From: Nitrosomonas sp.
GTDB lineage: Bacteria; Pseudomonadota; Gammaproteobacteria; Burkholderiales; Nitrosomonadaceae
NCBI GenBank assembly: GCA_016721865.1
Contig: JADKHF010000024.1
Span: forward strand, 1-32,230
Direction: 5' to 3'
DNA: 32,230 nt
Positions 8,848 to 18,605 of this stretch are shown here, one piece after another (within the stretch, counting starts at the first letter, position 1; each line of letters starts with the position of its first letter). The notes beneath the pieces were generated by a model. The model was not told the origin of the DNA. It saw only the letters and a program-made list of their open reading frames with translations, and made no database searches. The translations under genes were made by a program, and so were the position numbers.

Positions 8848-10724
8848 CTAGCCATCCATTTCCTCATTCATGAATCGAGATTTAGAAAAGGTAAGGTGGC
8901 TCAAATTCATCGCCATATTCAAATAGCTGAAAGTCTTGTTGATGGAATAAAAATTTTCACACGATGAATCATTTTTGGAAGTGGCTTACCCAAAAAATCG
9001 TCAAATCGCATCAAAGTCAACTTTCCAGAACGAATGTGAATTTTGACAAGGTCAGCTGATGTAATGTCGCCATAGAGTGCTGCGCCACAGCCGATATATA
9101 TACGCAAAATGGGGGGGAGTTGTTCAACTAGGCTGGTATGTAATTGTAAAGATTCGTTATCGATATACCAACCTAACCCCCTAGATGCAGCATCACTACA
9201 AGCTTTTTCGATTTGTTCCGGTTGAGCTATTTGGAACAATAGTTCTGTCGCGGCCCGTTGGACAATGCCATAATCTGCAAAAAATGCTTTAATGTCGCGT
9301 TTTAGTGACGGCTCAAGATGTCGATATGCTTTACGTTTTTCAAACAGTCCGAGTGCAAAGTAAACCAAAAGATCATCTTGTCGTAGTTTGCTTGCTGTCT
9401 CCAGAATAGCATCGTCTTTTTGGCTGCGCAGAAAACGCAAAGCTTTAGGTAGACTACCGAATACTTCAAGTATTTGCGGCAAGTTTTTAACTTCGCGTTT
9501 GTCGGGTTCTCTTCCAGTTTCCAGCCATTGTTGCCACAGAGCATCGAGAAGTATTTTATGCTCTGCATAGCGTGCGGCGTCTTTCTCAGCTTTGCTAGGT
9601 TTTGGTATGCTGTGCACGTGACTAGAAGCACGTAATAAATTTGAGCGAGAGCGACTTCTACCGATTAAAAAGCGTTGTTCAGCATCTTTATCCTTAAAAA
9701 CAAAAAAATACCAGGTGCTACAGGAATAGAATCTTCGTGCAGATTTTGTTCAATGAATATTTTGAGTTCATTGGGAGTGTAAAATTTTGAAAGTCCACGG
9801 GATGTCAAAACACCATCATTAAAAGGTTTCCCTTTGTGGTATTCTGGTTAGCCAGCATTACCGATACAACAAGTAATTCCTAAAGCAATGAATAGGCCCC
9901 TTGAAGCGCGCTTCGATTCGCTCATTGATGTTTTCAATAACATTGATGACAAAACCAAGATTAACAATATTGGATATTTGTTTTTCTTTGTCAGGTGCAT
10001 AATGTGGATCCCAACCCAACGCTTGAATGCCGTTTTCTTGCAGACCGCGCAAATCATCACCCCGTCCGCATCCATAATCAAATACACTTCGCGAGCCATC
10101 CAGAAATCCGAATTTTGCAAGTATTTGAACTGGTGCCGAGAATCCATAACGTACCAAAGCAGTTAAATGCCGCTGGACTTCATCTACTGAATAAAATTCA
10201 CTTACATCTTCAGGTTCTGAAAGATCATTGCCAATCGGAATGAACTCATAATCAATCAGTTGATAGCCTTTTCATTGATTAGCTTTTCCCACTGCTTTTG
10301 AAACCCGATACGAGAAGGATCATCAAACAATCCTAATGCTTCAGCGGTGCTTGTCAATTCTTGGAATTTGGGAATTTCTTTATGATCCGATGGGAGTAGT
10401 AATTCCTTGCGATGTAAAATAGGGGTTAAGTGAGTCTGCATAAGAGCGTTTGCGAACTTGTTGTGTCCCAGAAAGTTCAACACGCCAGCTGGTGTTTAAT
10501 TGAGGAAATGGTTGATGAAAAAAGCCTGGGTAATAAAGGAAAGAAATTGATTCCTTGTTTTCCGAAATTCGAGCTACGTTATAATCTTCACCTCTGCTGA
10601 CTTGCGCTAATTTTTCCGCATTTTCTAAAACTTCGACCTCGGATGCGTTGAGTGAATGAAATGCTTCTATGTGCAAGTATCGAGATAAATGAACAAATTT
10701 TCCAGTATTGTTTGAAACTGTCAT
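8848..10724 (-). pseudogene. DNA phosphorothioation-associated putative methyltransferase
   Basis: The sequence follows the Dnd-associated methyltransferase family. The N-terminus is M-T-V-S-N-N-T-G-K-F-V-H. The SAM-binding core (10157-9858) has S-V-F-D-Y-G-C-G-R-G-D-D-L, then G-W-D-P-H-Y-A-P and N-L-G-F-V-I-N-V-I-E. The C-terminal half (9617-8919) is an intact 232-codon stretch with G-K-P-L-P-K-M, followed after a shift by F-E-Y-G-D-E-F-E-P-P-Y-L. It probably methylates DNA, but the substrate is not established. Shifts lie near 10400-10470, 10260, 9900, 9850, 9700, 9635, 8925 and 8900. It starts 54 bases after the KfrB-like gene on the same strand. Confidence 0.8.
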
Positions 10725-10777
10725 TGGCTATGCTGTGCACATAAGAAAACAAGGACAAATCACTGGCTTATACACGA

Positions 10778-11146
10778 TCAAATTTTCAATACTTTTCTCT
10801 TCTTTAAAGTATCAGTCTGGTTCAAATGCGCTTTCTCTCCATCATACTCTATAGCCATATCCTTCCCGGCAGTAGGCTTGCTACTCATCGCACTTAATTG
10901 ATGCACAATAAAATCTTTGCCCGTCTGCTGATAAAAACTTCGTTTTCCTTATCGATGTATAAAATCTTGCCCTCGTACTGTTTTTTTTTCTTCGGGTTTC
11001 TGGGCCAGATAAATATTGTAAATTCCGGGCTTGATACCTTCTTCCGCTTTTTTGATGGTGCCTGTCGTTTCCCATTCATTATTGACCAGTGCCTGAATGA
11101 TTCTTTGGCCGTTCATTACAATCATGCGAAGTTTTCGAGTTGTCAT
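10778..11146 (-). pseudogene. kfrB: KfrB-like plasmid protein
   Basis: The start at 11144-11146 gives M-T-T-R-K-L-R-M-I-V-M-N-G-Q-R-I-I-Q. It continues with K-P-G-I-Y-N-I-Y-L and I-D-K-E-N-E-V-F, and after a single-base shift near 10955 with Y-Q-Q-T-G-K-D-F-I-V-H and M-A-I-E-Y-D-G. This matches the KfrB domain found in plasmid KfrB and some plasmid toprim/MobA-type proteins. The function is poorly defined; in IncP plasmids kfrB sits in the central control region with korB. Here it follows korB on the same strand. Confidence 0.62.
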
Positions 11147-11199
11147 TTTTATTTCTGTTCTTTGTTTGATTTTGGATTCTTGAGTGCATGAATCAGTTT

Positions 11200-12394
11200 T
11201 CAACCTGCTTCCTGATTGGCAAGTTCATCAAGGATTTTGAACAGATCAAAACTTGCCGATCTTTCTGCACCATATAAAAATGCAATCAATTGCAAAGCAC
11301 CGCTGCCTTTGGCTGAGAAGCGCCCGTCCTGCAGTGCATTGATGGTGTACTGAATCATATTTGGGCAGTTTCTGCCTTCTTCAAAATAATCCTTGACCTT
11401 GGTTGTCAGTAGTTTTTTATCATCTCTGGATAATTCACGAATTAAATCTTGCGGTTTGCGGTTGTCTTTCTTGATCAAATGATAAATCGAATCAAGCAGC
11501 GAAACAGGGGCGTCCTGTTTTTTTGCATGTTGATCCGCTGCAGAGTTTGATTTATCTTCAGTTTGTTTGGTTTGCTCATCCGAATCAATGGCGCCTTGCT
11601 TTTTTTTTCAGCTCCAGGAACTTGCTGAAATGTTTCACATCCAGCCGTGATATTTCTTCCGGCGCACTCAAGTTGAGCCAGTTGACGACTTCCTCTTTGT
11701 TGGTTTTATAGAGCCGGGTTAAGTCGTAAATGGCTGTCACATCGGTACAGCGACCTGAGCGGTAGACTTCATCGATTGGGTCGGGCAAATCAAGTAATGC
11801 CGCATGTGTAGTGATATACGGATTGGTTTTGCCAAGTTGTCTGGCAATATAAGACTTGGTTTTACCGGCAGCGAGTTGCCGCCCGATAAAATCGGCAATC
11901 TCTCTTGATGTCAGATTATCGCGCTGCAGGTTTTCGATCACCTGATCGGCTTCGCTGTAATCAGTATCGATAAAAGCAGGAATGGTTTTTAATCCGGCAT
12001 TAATGCTGGCACGATAACGCCTGGCGCCATGATTGATGATATAGGCTCCTGGTTTGTCCGGATTGGGGCGCACCGATATCGGTGATTTCACACCGCGTAA
12101 TTTTACGGTTTCCGTCAGTTCTCGCAGTGTATCCTGATTAAACTCCTTTCTCGGTTGATGAATGTCTTCAATAATCAGGTCAAGATCGATTTCGGTTGCT
12201 CCCGTTGGTGTTATTGGTGTTGCTGGTTTTTTTGGGTCTGCTGTTAGTGTGGTTTTTTTAGCGGATCCTCTCATTTTGTCTGCCATAGAATGTATGCTTT
12301 TATTCTTAGTTCTGATTTTAGTGTGCTGTGAACGCTTTTGACGCACATTTAATCCCTTTGGTGATGCAGTAAGTGCCGTTGGAACCATGTGCAA
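11200..12394 (-). CDS. korB: KorB/ParB-family regulator (frameshift at a 9-A tract)
   Basis: A 269-codon frame (12394-11585) holds a ParB N-terminal nuclease-like domain (H-Q-P-R-K-E-F, then N-H-G-A-R-R-Y-R-A-S), a helix-turn-helix (K-S-Y-I-A-R-Q-L-G-K-T-N-P-Y-I) and a KorB-type domain (L-P-D-P-I-D-E-V-Y-R-S-G-R-C-T-D-V-T). In IncP plasmids KorB represses transfer and replication operons and acts in partition. At 11601-11609 a run of nine A (minus strand) shifts the frame to an early stop. With eight A the frame continues through 11478-11200, giving about 398 aa with an unrecognised C-terminal domain (K-D-Y-F-E-E-G-R-N-C-P-N-M-I-Q-Y). The run could be a sequencing error or a slippage site. 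It is divergent from trbA. Confidence 0.8.
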
Positions 12395-12649
12395 CTGAAT
12401 AGGTATTGGTTAATCGCTATTGAATTATTTTCTTGTATAGCGAAATTATATCGTAAAACATTGCCATTTCCCCTGATAGCATTGTTTAAAAATTCCATAT
12501 TACTGCTTAACTTTTTTCTTCTTATTTTCCGGTTGGTTTTTTATTGTTCTGTTTTGGTGTTTACTGGTTTAAAATAACAGCATTAAAGCCGTAAAACAAT
12601 GATAAATGTCACTTAAGCGGCTTAAACCACAAAATAAGCGGGTTATTAT
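12395..12649. promoter_or_regulatory. Divergent control region between korB and trbA
   Basis: About 255 AT-rich bases separate the start of korB (minus) from trbA (plus). This is where promoters for the minus-strand regulators and the trb operon would be expected. A perfect 13-bp palindrome at 12613-12625 is the only clear operator-like feature. I could not assign -35/-10 boxes with confidence. Confidence 0.55.
12613..12625. promoter_or_regulatory. KorB-operator-like palindrome
   Basis: TTAAGCGGCTTAA is a perfect inverted repeat around a central G. It has the length and central GCSGC of the IncP KorB operator (TTTAGCSGCTAAA) with the A/T arms changed. It lies 25 bases before the trbA start, next to the divergent korB gene, so autoregulation and trb control are plausible. 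Confidence 0.6.
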
Positions 12650-13042
12650 ATGTATAACTTTACCCTGATCACAAATATTTTACGTATTCTCGATGAAAAA
12701 GGTATGACCAAGTCAGAACTGGCCAAGAAAGCAGGGGTGTCGATAGCCTTCTTTACCGACCTCACCAACGATAAAGCCAACCCGTCGCCAGAATCATCGA
12801 GGCGATTGCTGAAGCACTGAAACGCCACTGCCGATGCTGCTCGACAGTTCCGATTTGGAACTTGCCGATCTTGAGGTGCTCGCCAAACGCAAACCTGGCA
12901 AACTGCCCAAAGGCTTTGTCTGGAAAGGTGGGGTATTGAGTGAATACGAAGCTATCAGGTAGATCAATGGGATAAAAAATCGCGCGTTTCCGACCAAAGA
13001 AGCCAAAAGACCAGAGTAAAATCAAAGCAACAACCAGAATAA
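12650..13042 (+). pseudogene. trbA: TrbA-like transcriptional regulator
   Basis: The start M-Y-N-F-T-L-I-T-N-I-L-R-I-L-D-E leads into an XRE-type helix-turn-helix (M-T-K-S-E-L-A-K-K-A-G-V-S-I-A-F-F-T-D-L, then A-N-P-S). Downstream, in shifted frames, come L-E-V-L-A-K-R-K-P-G-K-L-P-K-G-F-V-W and Y-Q-V-D-Q-W-D-K-K. The layout matches TrbA of IncP plasmids, which represses the trb and tra operons, and trbA precedes trbB there too. Indels near 12790, 12835 and 12953 break it. The restored frame ends at TAA 13040-13042. Confidence 0.72.
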
Positions 13043-13154
13043 AGAGCAAAGCGCAAAATAAAAATCGGGAAATAACAAAAAATATTTAAAAGTAGTTGCG
13101 CTAATTTTAATTTCGTTATATTGTTATATTCAATCTGTACCGTATGGTGTGAAT

Positions 13155-14162
13155 ATGACAATGCAAAACACATCAGTATCACCGTTACCAGACTCTCAAG
13201 TTGCACCCACATCGGCCATGTCAGCGATGTCGGTCAAGGAACGCGCCAAACGCAAGCTGGAACGCGATGCCCGTGAAATCGTATCTGCGCTGCAAGACCC
13301 GGATACGGTAGAAATCATGGTCAATGCCGACGGGCGTATCTGGCAGGAGAAGCTCGGTCAAAAGATTATCTGTATCGGTAACCTACAGGCTGCACAGGCT
13401 GAAGCGGTTATCAAAACCGTTGCCGGATATCACGGCAAGGAAGTCACCCGGTTCAATCCAATCATCGAAGGCGAATTCCCACTCGACAATTCCCGCTTTG
13501 CCGGACAACTGCCACCGGTAGTCACCTCCCCTACTTTCGCCATTCGTAAAAAAGCGGTTGCCATTTTTACGCTTGATCAATATGTTGAAAACGTTGTGCT
13601 GTCTCCCCAAACATAGCAACGTGATCAGGAATGCCGATGCGCGAGCACCGCAATATCCTGGTGATCGGCGGTACATGGCCCGGCAAGACTACACTGATCA
13701 ATGCCATTATCTTCGAGATGGTGCTCAACGATCCGACGAGCGTATTTTTATCCTGGAAGATACCGGTGAAATTCAATGCGCCGCACAGAATTTTGTGCAG
13801 TATCACACTACACTCGATGTCGATATGACACAGTTACTCAAAACCACATTGCGCATGCGCCCTGACCGAATACTTGTTGGCGAAGTCCGAGGCGCGAAGC
13901 ACTCGACCTGCTAGATGCCTGGAATACCGGTCATGAAGGTGGTGCTGCCACTTTGCATGCGAATGATGCGTTATCCGGCCTCACACGACTGGAATCGCTC
14001 ATTTCAAGAAACAACCATGCACCGACTGAAATCAAACCACTGATTGCAGAAGCGGTGGATATAGTAATCCATATCGCTCGCACAAAGCATGGCAGACAGG
14101 TGCACGAAATACTCGAAGTCTACGGTTTTAAAAGGGGTAATTACCAGACCCGGCGATTGTAA
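13155..14162 (+). pseudogene. trbB: TrbB / VirB11-like transfer ATPase
   Basis: TrbB is the hexameric ATPase at the cytoplasmic base of the P-type conjugation channel. The N-terminal domain (A-R-E-I-V-S-A-L-Q-D-P-D-T-V-E-I-M-V) is intact to about 13600. Walker A reads G-G-T-W-P-G-K-T, where families usually have G-G-T-G-S-G-K-T. Next come the Asp box E-D-T-G-E-I-Q-C, Walker B-like R-P-D-R-I-L-V-G-E-V-R-G-A, and the His box T-G-H-E-G-G-A-A-T-L-H-A-N-D. Indels occur at the C-run near 13605, near 13635, near 13737 (GG to G) and near 13895 (GG to G); correcting them gives one full-length protein of about 335 aa. A GTG two codons upstream (13149) is an alternative start. Confidence 0.85.
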
Positions 14163-14400
14163 TACTGTTTGAGGAGTTAATCATGAAGCTGAATCAGAAC
14201 AACCATAACACCTTTTTGTTTTACGCACTGTTGATTGCCATGTTTCTGGGTTTGCTTCGTTCGCCAACAACACCCTGGCAGCTATTGCCGGTGGTGCACT
14301 GCCGTATGAATCCTGGCTGGTAAATCTGCGTAATTCCGTAACTGGCCCCGTTGCATTCACTTTATCTATCGTCGGTATTGTAGTGGCCGGTGGCATTTTA

Positions 14401-15513
14401 TTGATCCGGCCATTAAATAGTTTTAAGCGGCATATTTTACATACGGATCTTGGAAGTAAGAAGCAACGCGCTCTGGATTATTCTGCAGCATCAACATATG
14501 ATCATCGACAGCGGCATGTAATTTCTCCTTGGTACGCACCGGAACTTTCGAACCGATAGCCTGCTTCAAATCTGAGTTCAATCTTTCTTTCTGGATTTAA
14601 TTCCGGACTGTAGCTGGGTAAATAAAAAGCATTCGATCTTTTCCTTATTTTCTTCCAGCCAAGCCTTCACTGGTTTTGCTGTGGTGCACTCTCAAATTAT
14701 CCAGGATCAAGAACACTTTCTTCCCGCATCCTTGATCAGTAGTTCGAGAAATTCAATGAGTCTATCTGAATTGAAATTTCCATCAATAATCTGCCAGCGT
14801 GCACAGCCTTTGTTGGTTACAGTGGCAATCATTGACAGCCGTTGCCGCGTGCCAGGAGCGTAGGTCACGGGTGTTTTTCCTTGGGTGCAAAGCCACGTCC
14901 TCGCACATCCGTATTGACTAATCCTGTCTCATCACCCCAGTGAATCTCCCCGCCTTCAGTTCTAGCGCGCTTGGCAATATCCGGATATTGCTCATTGAGC
15001 CATTGCTTTACCGCCTCCGGGCGTTGTTCATAAGCACGTCGGATCGGCTTCTGCGGGGTAAATCCCCAACGCTTGAGGTAGTGTCCCACCGTGCGTATCG
15101 GCATGGATATGCCACATTCCTGCTCGATTAACTGTCTTATCGCTCCACGATTCCACAACGCAAAATCCATCTTCAGTTGCTCAGGACGTTTATCACAAAT
15201 AAGCCGTTGCAATCTCAACTCCTGCTCTTCGCTTAAGCTGCGTTTGTCACCCGTACGTCGTCCGCGTCTACCAGGCTTTAGCCCAGCTGCACCACCTTCT
15301 TCATAAAGTCGAATAATCTTCTTCACAGCCGTGCCGCTCAGCTCCGTAACTTTGCGCTATTTGCCCAGGTTTGCCGCCTCGCTTGTGAAGACGAATCACT
15401 TGCCGACGACGTTCATGCAGCGCTTCATCTTTTAAGGTCCTTGCATCTATTTTTCCATCCTTCTATGACATGCAAAATCACCAAAAATTCAAACTATTTA
15501 TTGGCCGGATCTA
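14401..15513 (-). mobile_element. IS630-family insertion sequence in trbC
   Basis: A 1113-bp element has terminal inverted repeats of about 22 bp (14401-14422 and 15492-15513, near-perfect over G-A-T-C-C-G-G-C-C-A). It is flanked by TA at 14399-14400 and 15514-15515, the target typical of IS630/Tc1-mariner elements. It encodes one transposase on the minus strand. Precise excision restores trbC. Confidence 0.9.
14423..15458 (-). pseudogene. IS630-family transposase (frameshifted)
   Basis: The N-terminal helix-turn-helix (L-H-E-R-R-R-Q-V-I-R-L-H-K-R-G-G-K-P-G-Q-I) is followed by an intact 153-codon stretch (15326-14865). This has G-R-R-G-R-R-T-G-D-K-R-S-L-S and the first catalytic Asp in I-H-W-G-D-E-T-G-L. 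The second Asp lies near 14690 in V-F-L-I-L-D-N-L-R-V-H-H, and the C-terminal P-A-T/S-Y-S-P-E-L-N-P-E gives the catalytic Glu, both in shifted frames. The start is placed at the ATG at 15456-15458, with a 1-base break in the A-run just after it. At least three other indels are present. Confidence 0.82.
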
Positions 15514-15780
15514 TAATCTTTGGCGGTGAATTGAATGCGTTTTTCCGCACCCTGATTTTTATCGTGCTGGTGATGGCGTTACTGGTTGGTGCGAACAACA
15601 TCATGACCAATCTGTTCCAGGGCGCGGTGATTCCAGTGGATGTTATGCCAGAAATGGACACGACCAACGAAACGGAATCGGCGTCAGAAACAAAGTAGCA
15701 AAACAGCTTGTAAGTTTAGCAAAACAAGTCGCCTGAACATTATCAGGCAGTGATGAATTCCTGTATGCAGGAGGTATGAC

Positions 15781-16091
15781 ATGGCGTTACGAACCATACC
15801 GATCAGACAATCGGGCAACCGTCCGAATCTCTTCATGGGCGGTGACCGGGAACTGGTGATGTTCTCAATCCTGATTGCAGCCACATCCATTTTTGCAGCA
15901 ATGGAAATCAAGACCACGTTGTTTGGTATTGCATTGTGGATCTTCGCATTGTTTGCACTGCGCTTGATGGCCAAACACGATCCGCAATTGCGTCATGTCT
16001 ATTTGCGCCAGCTGCGATACAAAAATATTATCCGGCCAGAAGCACGCCGTTTACCATCAACCCGCCACACATGGAAAAGCAGTTCCAATGA
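15781..16091 (+). pseudogene. trbD: TrbD / VirB3-like inner-membrane channel protein
   Basis: A strong AGGAGGT ribosome site at 15769-15775 precedes the ATG. The protein starts M-A-L-R-T-I-P-I-R-Q-S-G-N-R-P-N-L-F-M-G-G-D-R-E, the hallmark VirB3/TrbD N-terminus. A two-part hydrophobic region follows (M-F-S-I-L-I-A-A-T-S-I-F-A, then L-F-G-I-A-L-W-I-F-A-L-F), and then R-L-M-A-K-H-D-P-Q. VirB3 partners the TrbE ATPase. A one-base loss in the A-run near 16025 shifts the tail. The restored frame ends F-Q with TGA overlapping the trbE start (ATGA). Confidence 0.85.
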
Positions 16092-18605
16092 TTACCGCGA
16101 TAACAATCCTCATTGCTGTGCTGGGTGCGTTACTGCTGCTCATGTTGTTCATGCGACTCCGTGAAACGGAACAGGCATTCAAACTCGACAAATACCGATC
16201 CAAGGATATCGGCTTTGCCGATTTGCTGGTGTATGCCGCTGTTGTCAAAGACGGTGTCATTGTCGGCAAGAACGGCGCATTGATGGCGGCCTGGCAGTTC
16301 TGTGGCGCCGATACGGCCAGCAGCACGGATGTAGAACGCGAACAGGTGTCACTGCACATCAACCAGGCATTATCGCGTTTGGGTAACGGCTGGATGATTC
16401 ATGTGGACGCTATTCGCAAACCCGCACAGGGGTATTCACATAAGGGCTTGTCGAATTATCCCGATCCGGTAACGGCAGCGATTGACCAGGAGCGTCGCGA
16501 ACTGTTCGAGCGTATCGGTGAATTGTACGAGAGCTGTTTTGTCGTCACGTTAACTTTCCTGCCGCCGATGCTCGCACAGCGCAAGTTTGTCGAACTCATG
16601 TTCGATGACGACACGGATAACCCAGACTTCAAATCACGCACCAACAGCCTGTTACAGTACTTCGGGCGCGAATGCGCCAACTTTGAATCACGGTTGTCAT
16701 CCACGTTTGAATTGACGCGATTAAAAAGCAAAAGCCAAGTCAATGAAGACGGCAGCACAACCACTCTCGATGATTTCCTGTCCTGGCTGCAACTGTGCAT
16801 TACCGGTAACGATCAGCCAATGGTACTGCCCTCCAATCCGATGTATCTCGACACCATTCTCGGTGGTCAGGAAATGTGGGGCGGTGTTGTTCCTAAAGTC
16901 GGTCGCAACTTCATACAAACGGTATCGATTGAAGGCTTTCCGCTGGAGTCAACCCCGGCATGCTAAATATCCTATCGGAACTGCCCGGCATCTACCGCTG
17001 GTCGTCACGCTACATCTTCATGGATACCCGGCGAAGCCGTGGCACACGGATCAATACCGTAAAAAATGGAAACAAAAGATACGCGGTTTCTTCGATCAGG
17101 TATTCAACCTGCAAAGCAATCATGTGGATGAAGATGCACTGAATATGACTGAAGATGCGCAATCGGCCATCGCGGAAACCAATAGCAGGTTTGTTGCCCA
17201 AGGCTGCTATACCAGCGTGGTTGTTTTAATGATGGAAGACCGTGCAGCATTGGAAGATGCGGCTCGCAAAGTGGAAAAAAGCCATCAACCATCTGGGCTT
17301 TGCAAGGATTGAAACCATCAACACCATGGAAGCGTATTTGGGCAGCTGCCGGGACATGGTGTTGAGAACGTGCGCCCGTTGATCAACACCATGAATCTCG
17401 CCGACTTGTTGCCGGTCAATACCATCTGGACCGGCAAAGCGCAGCGCCCCTGCCCGATGTATCCGTCGAATTCGCCACCACTCATGCATTGCGTCACACA
17501 GGGCGCAACCCATCCGGCTGAACCTGCATGTGCGCGATCTCGGCCACCTTCATGTTCGGCCCGACCGGTGCAGGCAATCCCGCACCTGGCACTGATCGCT
17601 GCACAGCTTCGCCGCTACAAAACACGTCGGTTTACTGCTTTGACAAGGGACTGTCGATGTATCCATTGACCAAAGCCGTTGGCGGGCAGCATTTTACTGT
17701 CGCCGGTGATGATGAAGCGTTGGCGTTTTGTCCATTGCAGTTTCTCGAATCCAAAGGAGACCGCGCCTGGGCATTGGAATGGATTTGCACCATGGTGGAA
17801 CTGAACGGTATCACTGTCTCACCACAACAGCGTAACGAAATCAGTCTCGCGATTACCAATATGCATCAAAGCGGCTCGCACATTGTCCGATTTTCTGGTG
17901 ACGATCCAGGATGAAGCCATACGCGAAGCGCTCAACAATACACGATTGATGGCATGATGGGACATTTGCTCGATGCCGAGGAAGACGGGCTGTATTTATC
18001 CAGTTTCACGACATTTGAGATCGAAGAACTGATGAATCTCGGTGAGAAGTATGCGTTGCCAACACTGCTGTATCTGTTTCGCAGGATCGAGCGCAGCTTG
18101 CAGGGCCAGCCTGCCGCTATCCTGCTTGATGAAGCATGGCTCATGCTGGGTCACCCGGTATTTCGCGCCAAGATTCGTGAATGGCTCAAAGTCATGCGCA
18201 AGAACAATTGCCTGGTATTGATGGCAACACGAAGTTTATCGGATGCCGCCAACAGCGGCATTCTGGATGTGCTTGTCGAATCGACCGCCACTAAAATCTT
18301 CCTACCCGACGTATTCGCACGCGACCAGAAGAAGCTGCAGCACTGTACCGGCGCATGGGTTTGAATACGCGCCAGATTGAAATTCGCTGCCGCCATACCC
18401 AAACAACACTACTACACCGTATCGGAGAACGGCAGACGGTTGTATGAACTCGCCTAGGTCCACTGGCGCTCGCGTTTGTCAGCTCGACCGACAAGGAATC
18501 GATTGCACGATTAGAAACCTTTGCGCCAAATACGGTGATGGCTGGGTGAATCAGTGGCTGGCAATGAAAGGACTCAAACTATCGGATTATGGAGTGGCCG
18601 CATGA
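16088..18605 (+). pseudogene. trbE: TrbE / VirB4-like transfer ATPase
   Basis: TrbE is the large ATPase that energises pilus assembly and substrate transfer. An intact 293-codon stretch from 16088 has an N-terminal hydrophobic helix and D-I-G-F-A-D-L-L-V-Y-A-A-V-V-K-D-G-V-I. Shifted blocks continue through R-K-K-W-K-Q-K-I-R-G-F-F-D-Q. The Walker A region reads F-G-P-T-G-A-G-N-P, where G-A-G-K-S/T is expected, because of a base change around 17575. Then come Y-C-F-D-K-G-L-S-M-Y-P-L, Walker B A-A-I-L-L-D-E-A-W-L-M-L and L-M-A-T-R-S-L-S-D-A. The end is overlapped by trbF (ATGA, 18602-18605). Indels occur near 16965, 17030, 17280, 17440, 17520, 17580, 17885, 18340, 18385 and 18455. Confidence 0.87.

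Larger units (their letters stand above)
14183..15698 (+). pseudogene. trbC: TrbC / VirB2-like prepilin, split by an IS630-family element
   Basis: The first part (14183-14400) starts M-K-L-N-Q-N-N-H-N-T-F-L-F-Y-A-L-L-I-A-M-F with a GAGGAG ribosome site at 14171-14176. After a shift near 14260 it gives P-Y-E-S-W-L-V-N-L-R-N-S-V-T-G-P-V-A-F and the hydrophobic I-V-G-I-V-V-A-G-G-I-L. The second part (15516-15698) continues I-F-G-G-E-L-N-A-F-F-R-T-L and a second hydrophobic helix. Removing the IS630 element and one TA joins G-G-I-L-I-F-G-G-E in frame. Without the insertion the protein is about 130 aa, the size of TrbC pilins. With it, no pilin can be made. Confidence 0.82.

Noticed and set aside
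12632..12650. Second palindrome (AATAAGCGGGTTATT) next to the trbA start
   Set aside because: The arms match only at the A/T ends and the centre does not fit the operator core, so chance is likely.
12762..13212. Minus-strand ORFs with hydrophobic segments upstream of trbB
   Set aside because: They overlap trbA and the trbA-trbB spacer on the opposite strand and show no recognisable domain.
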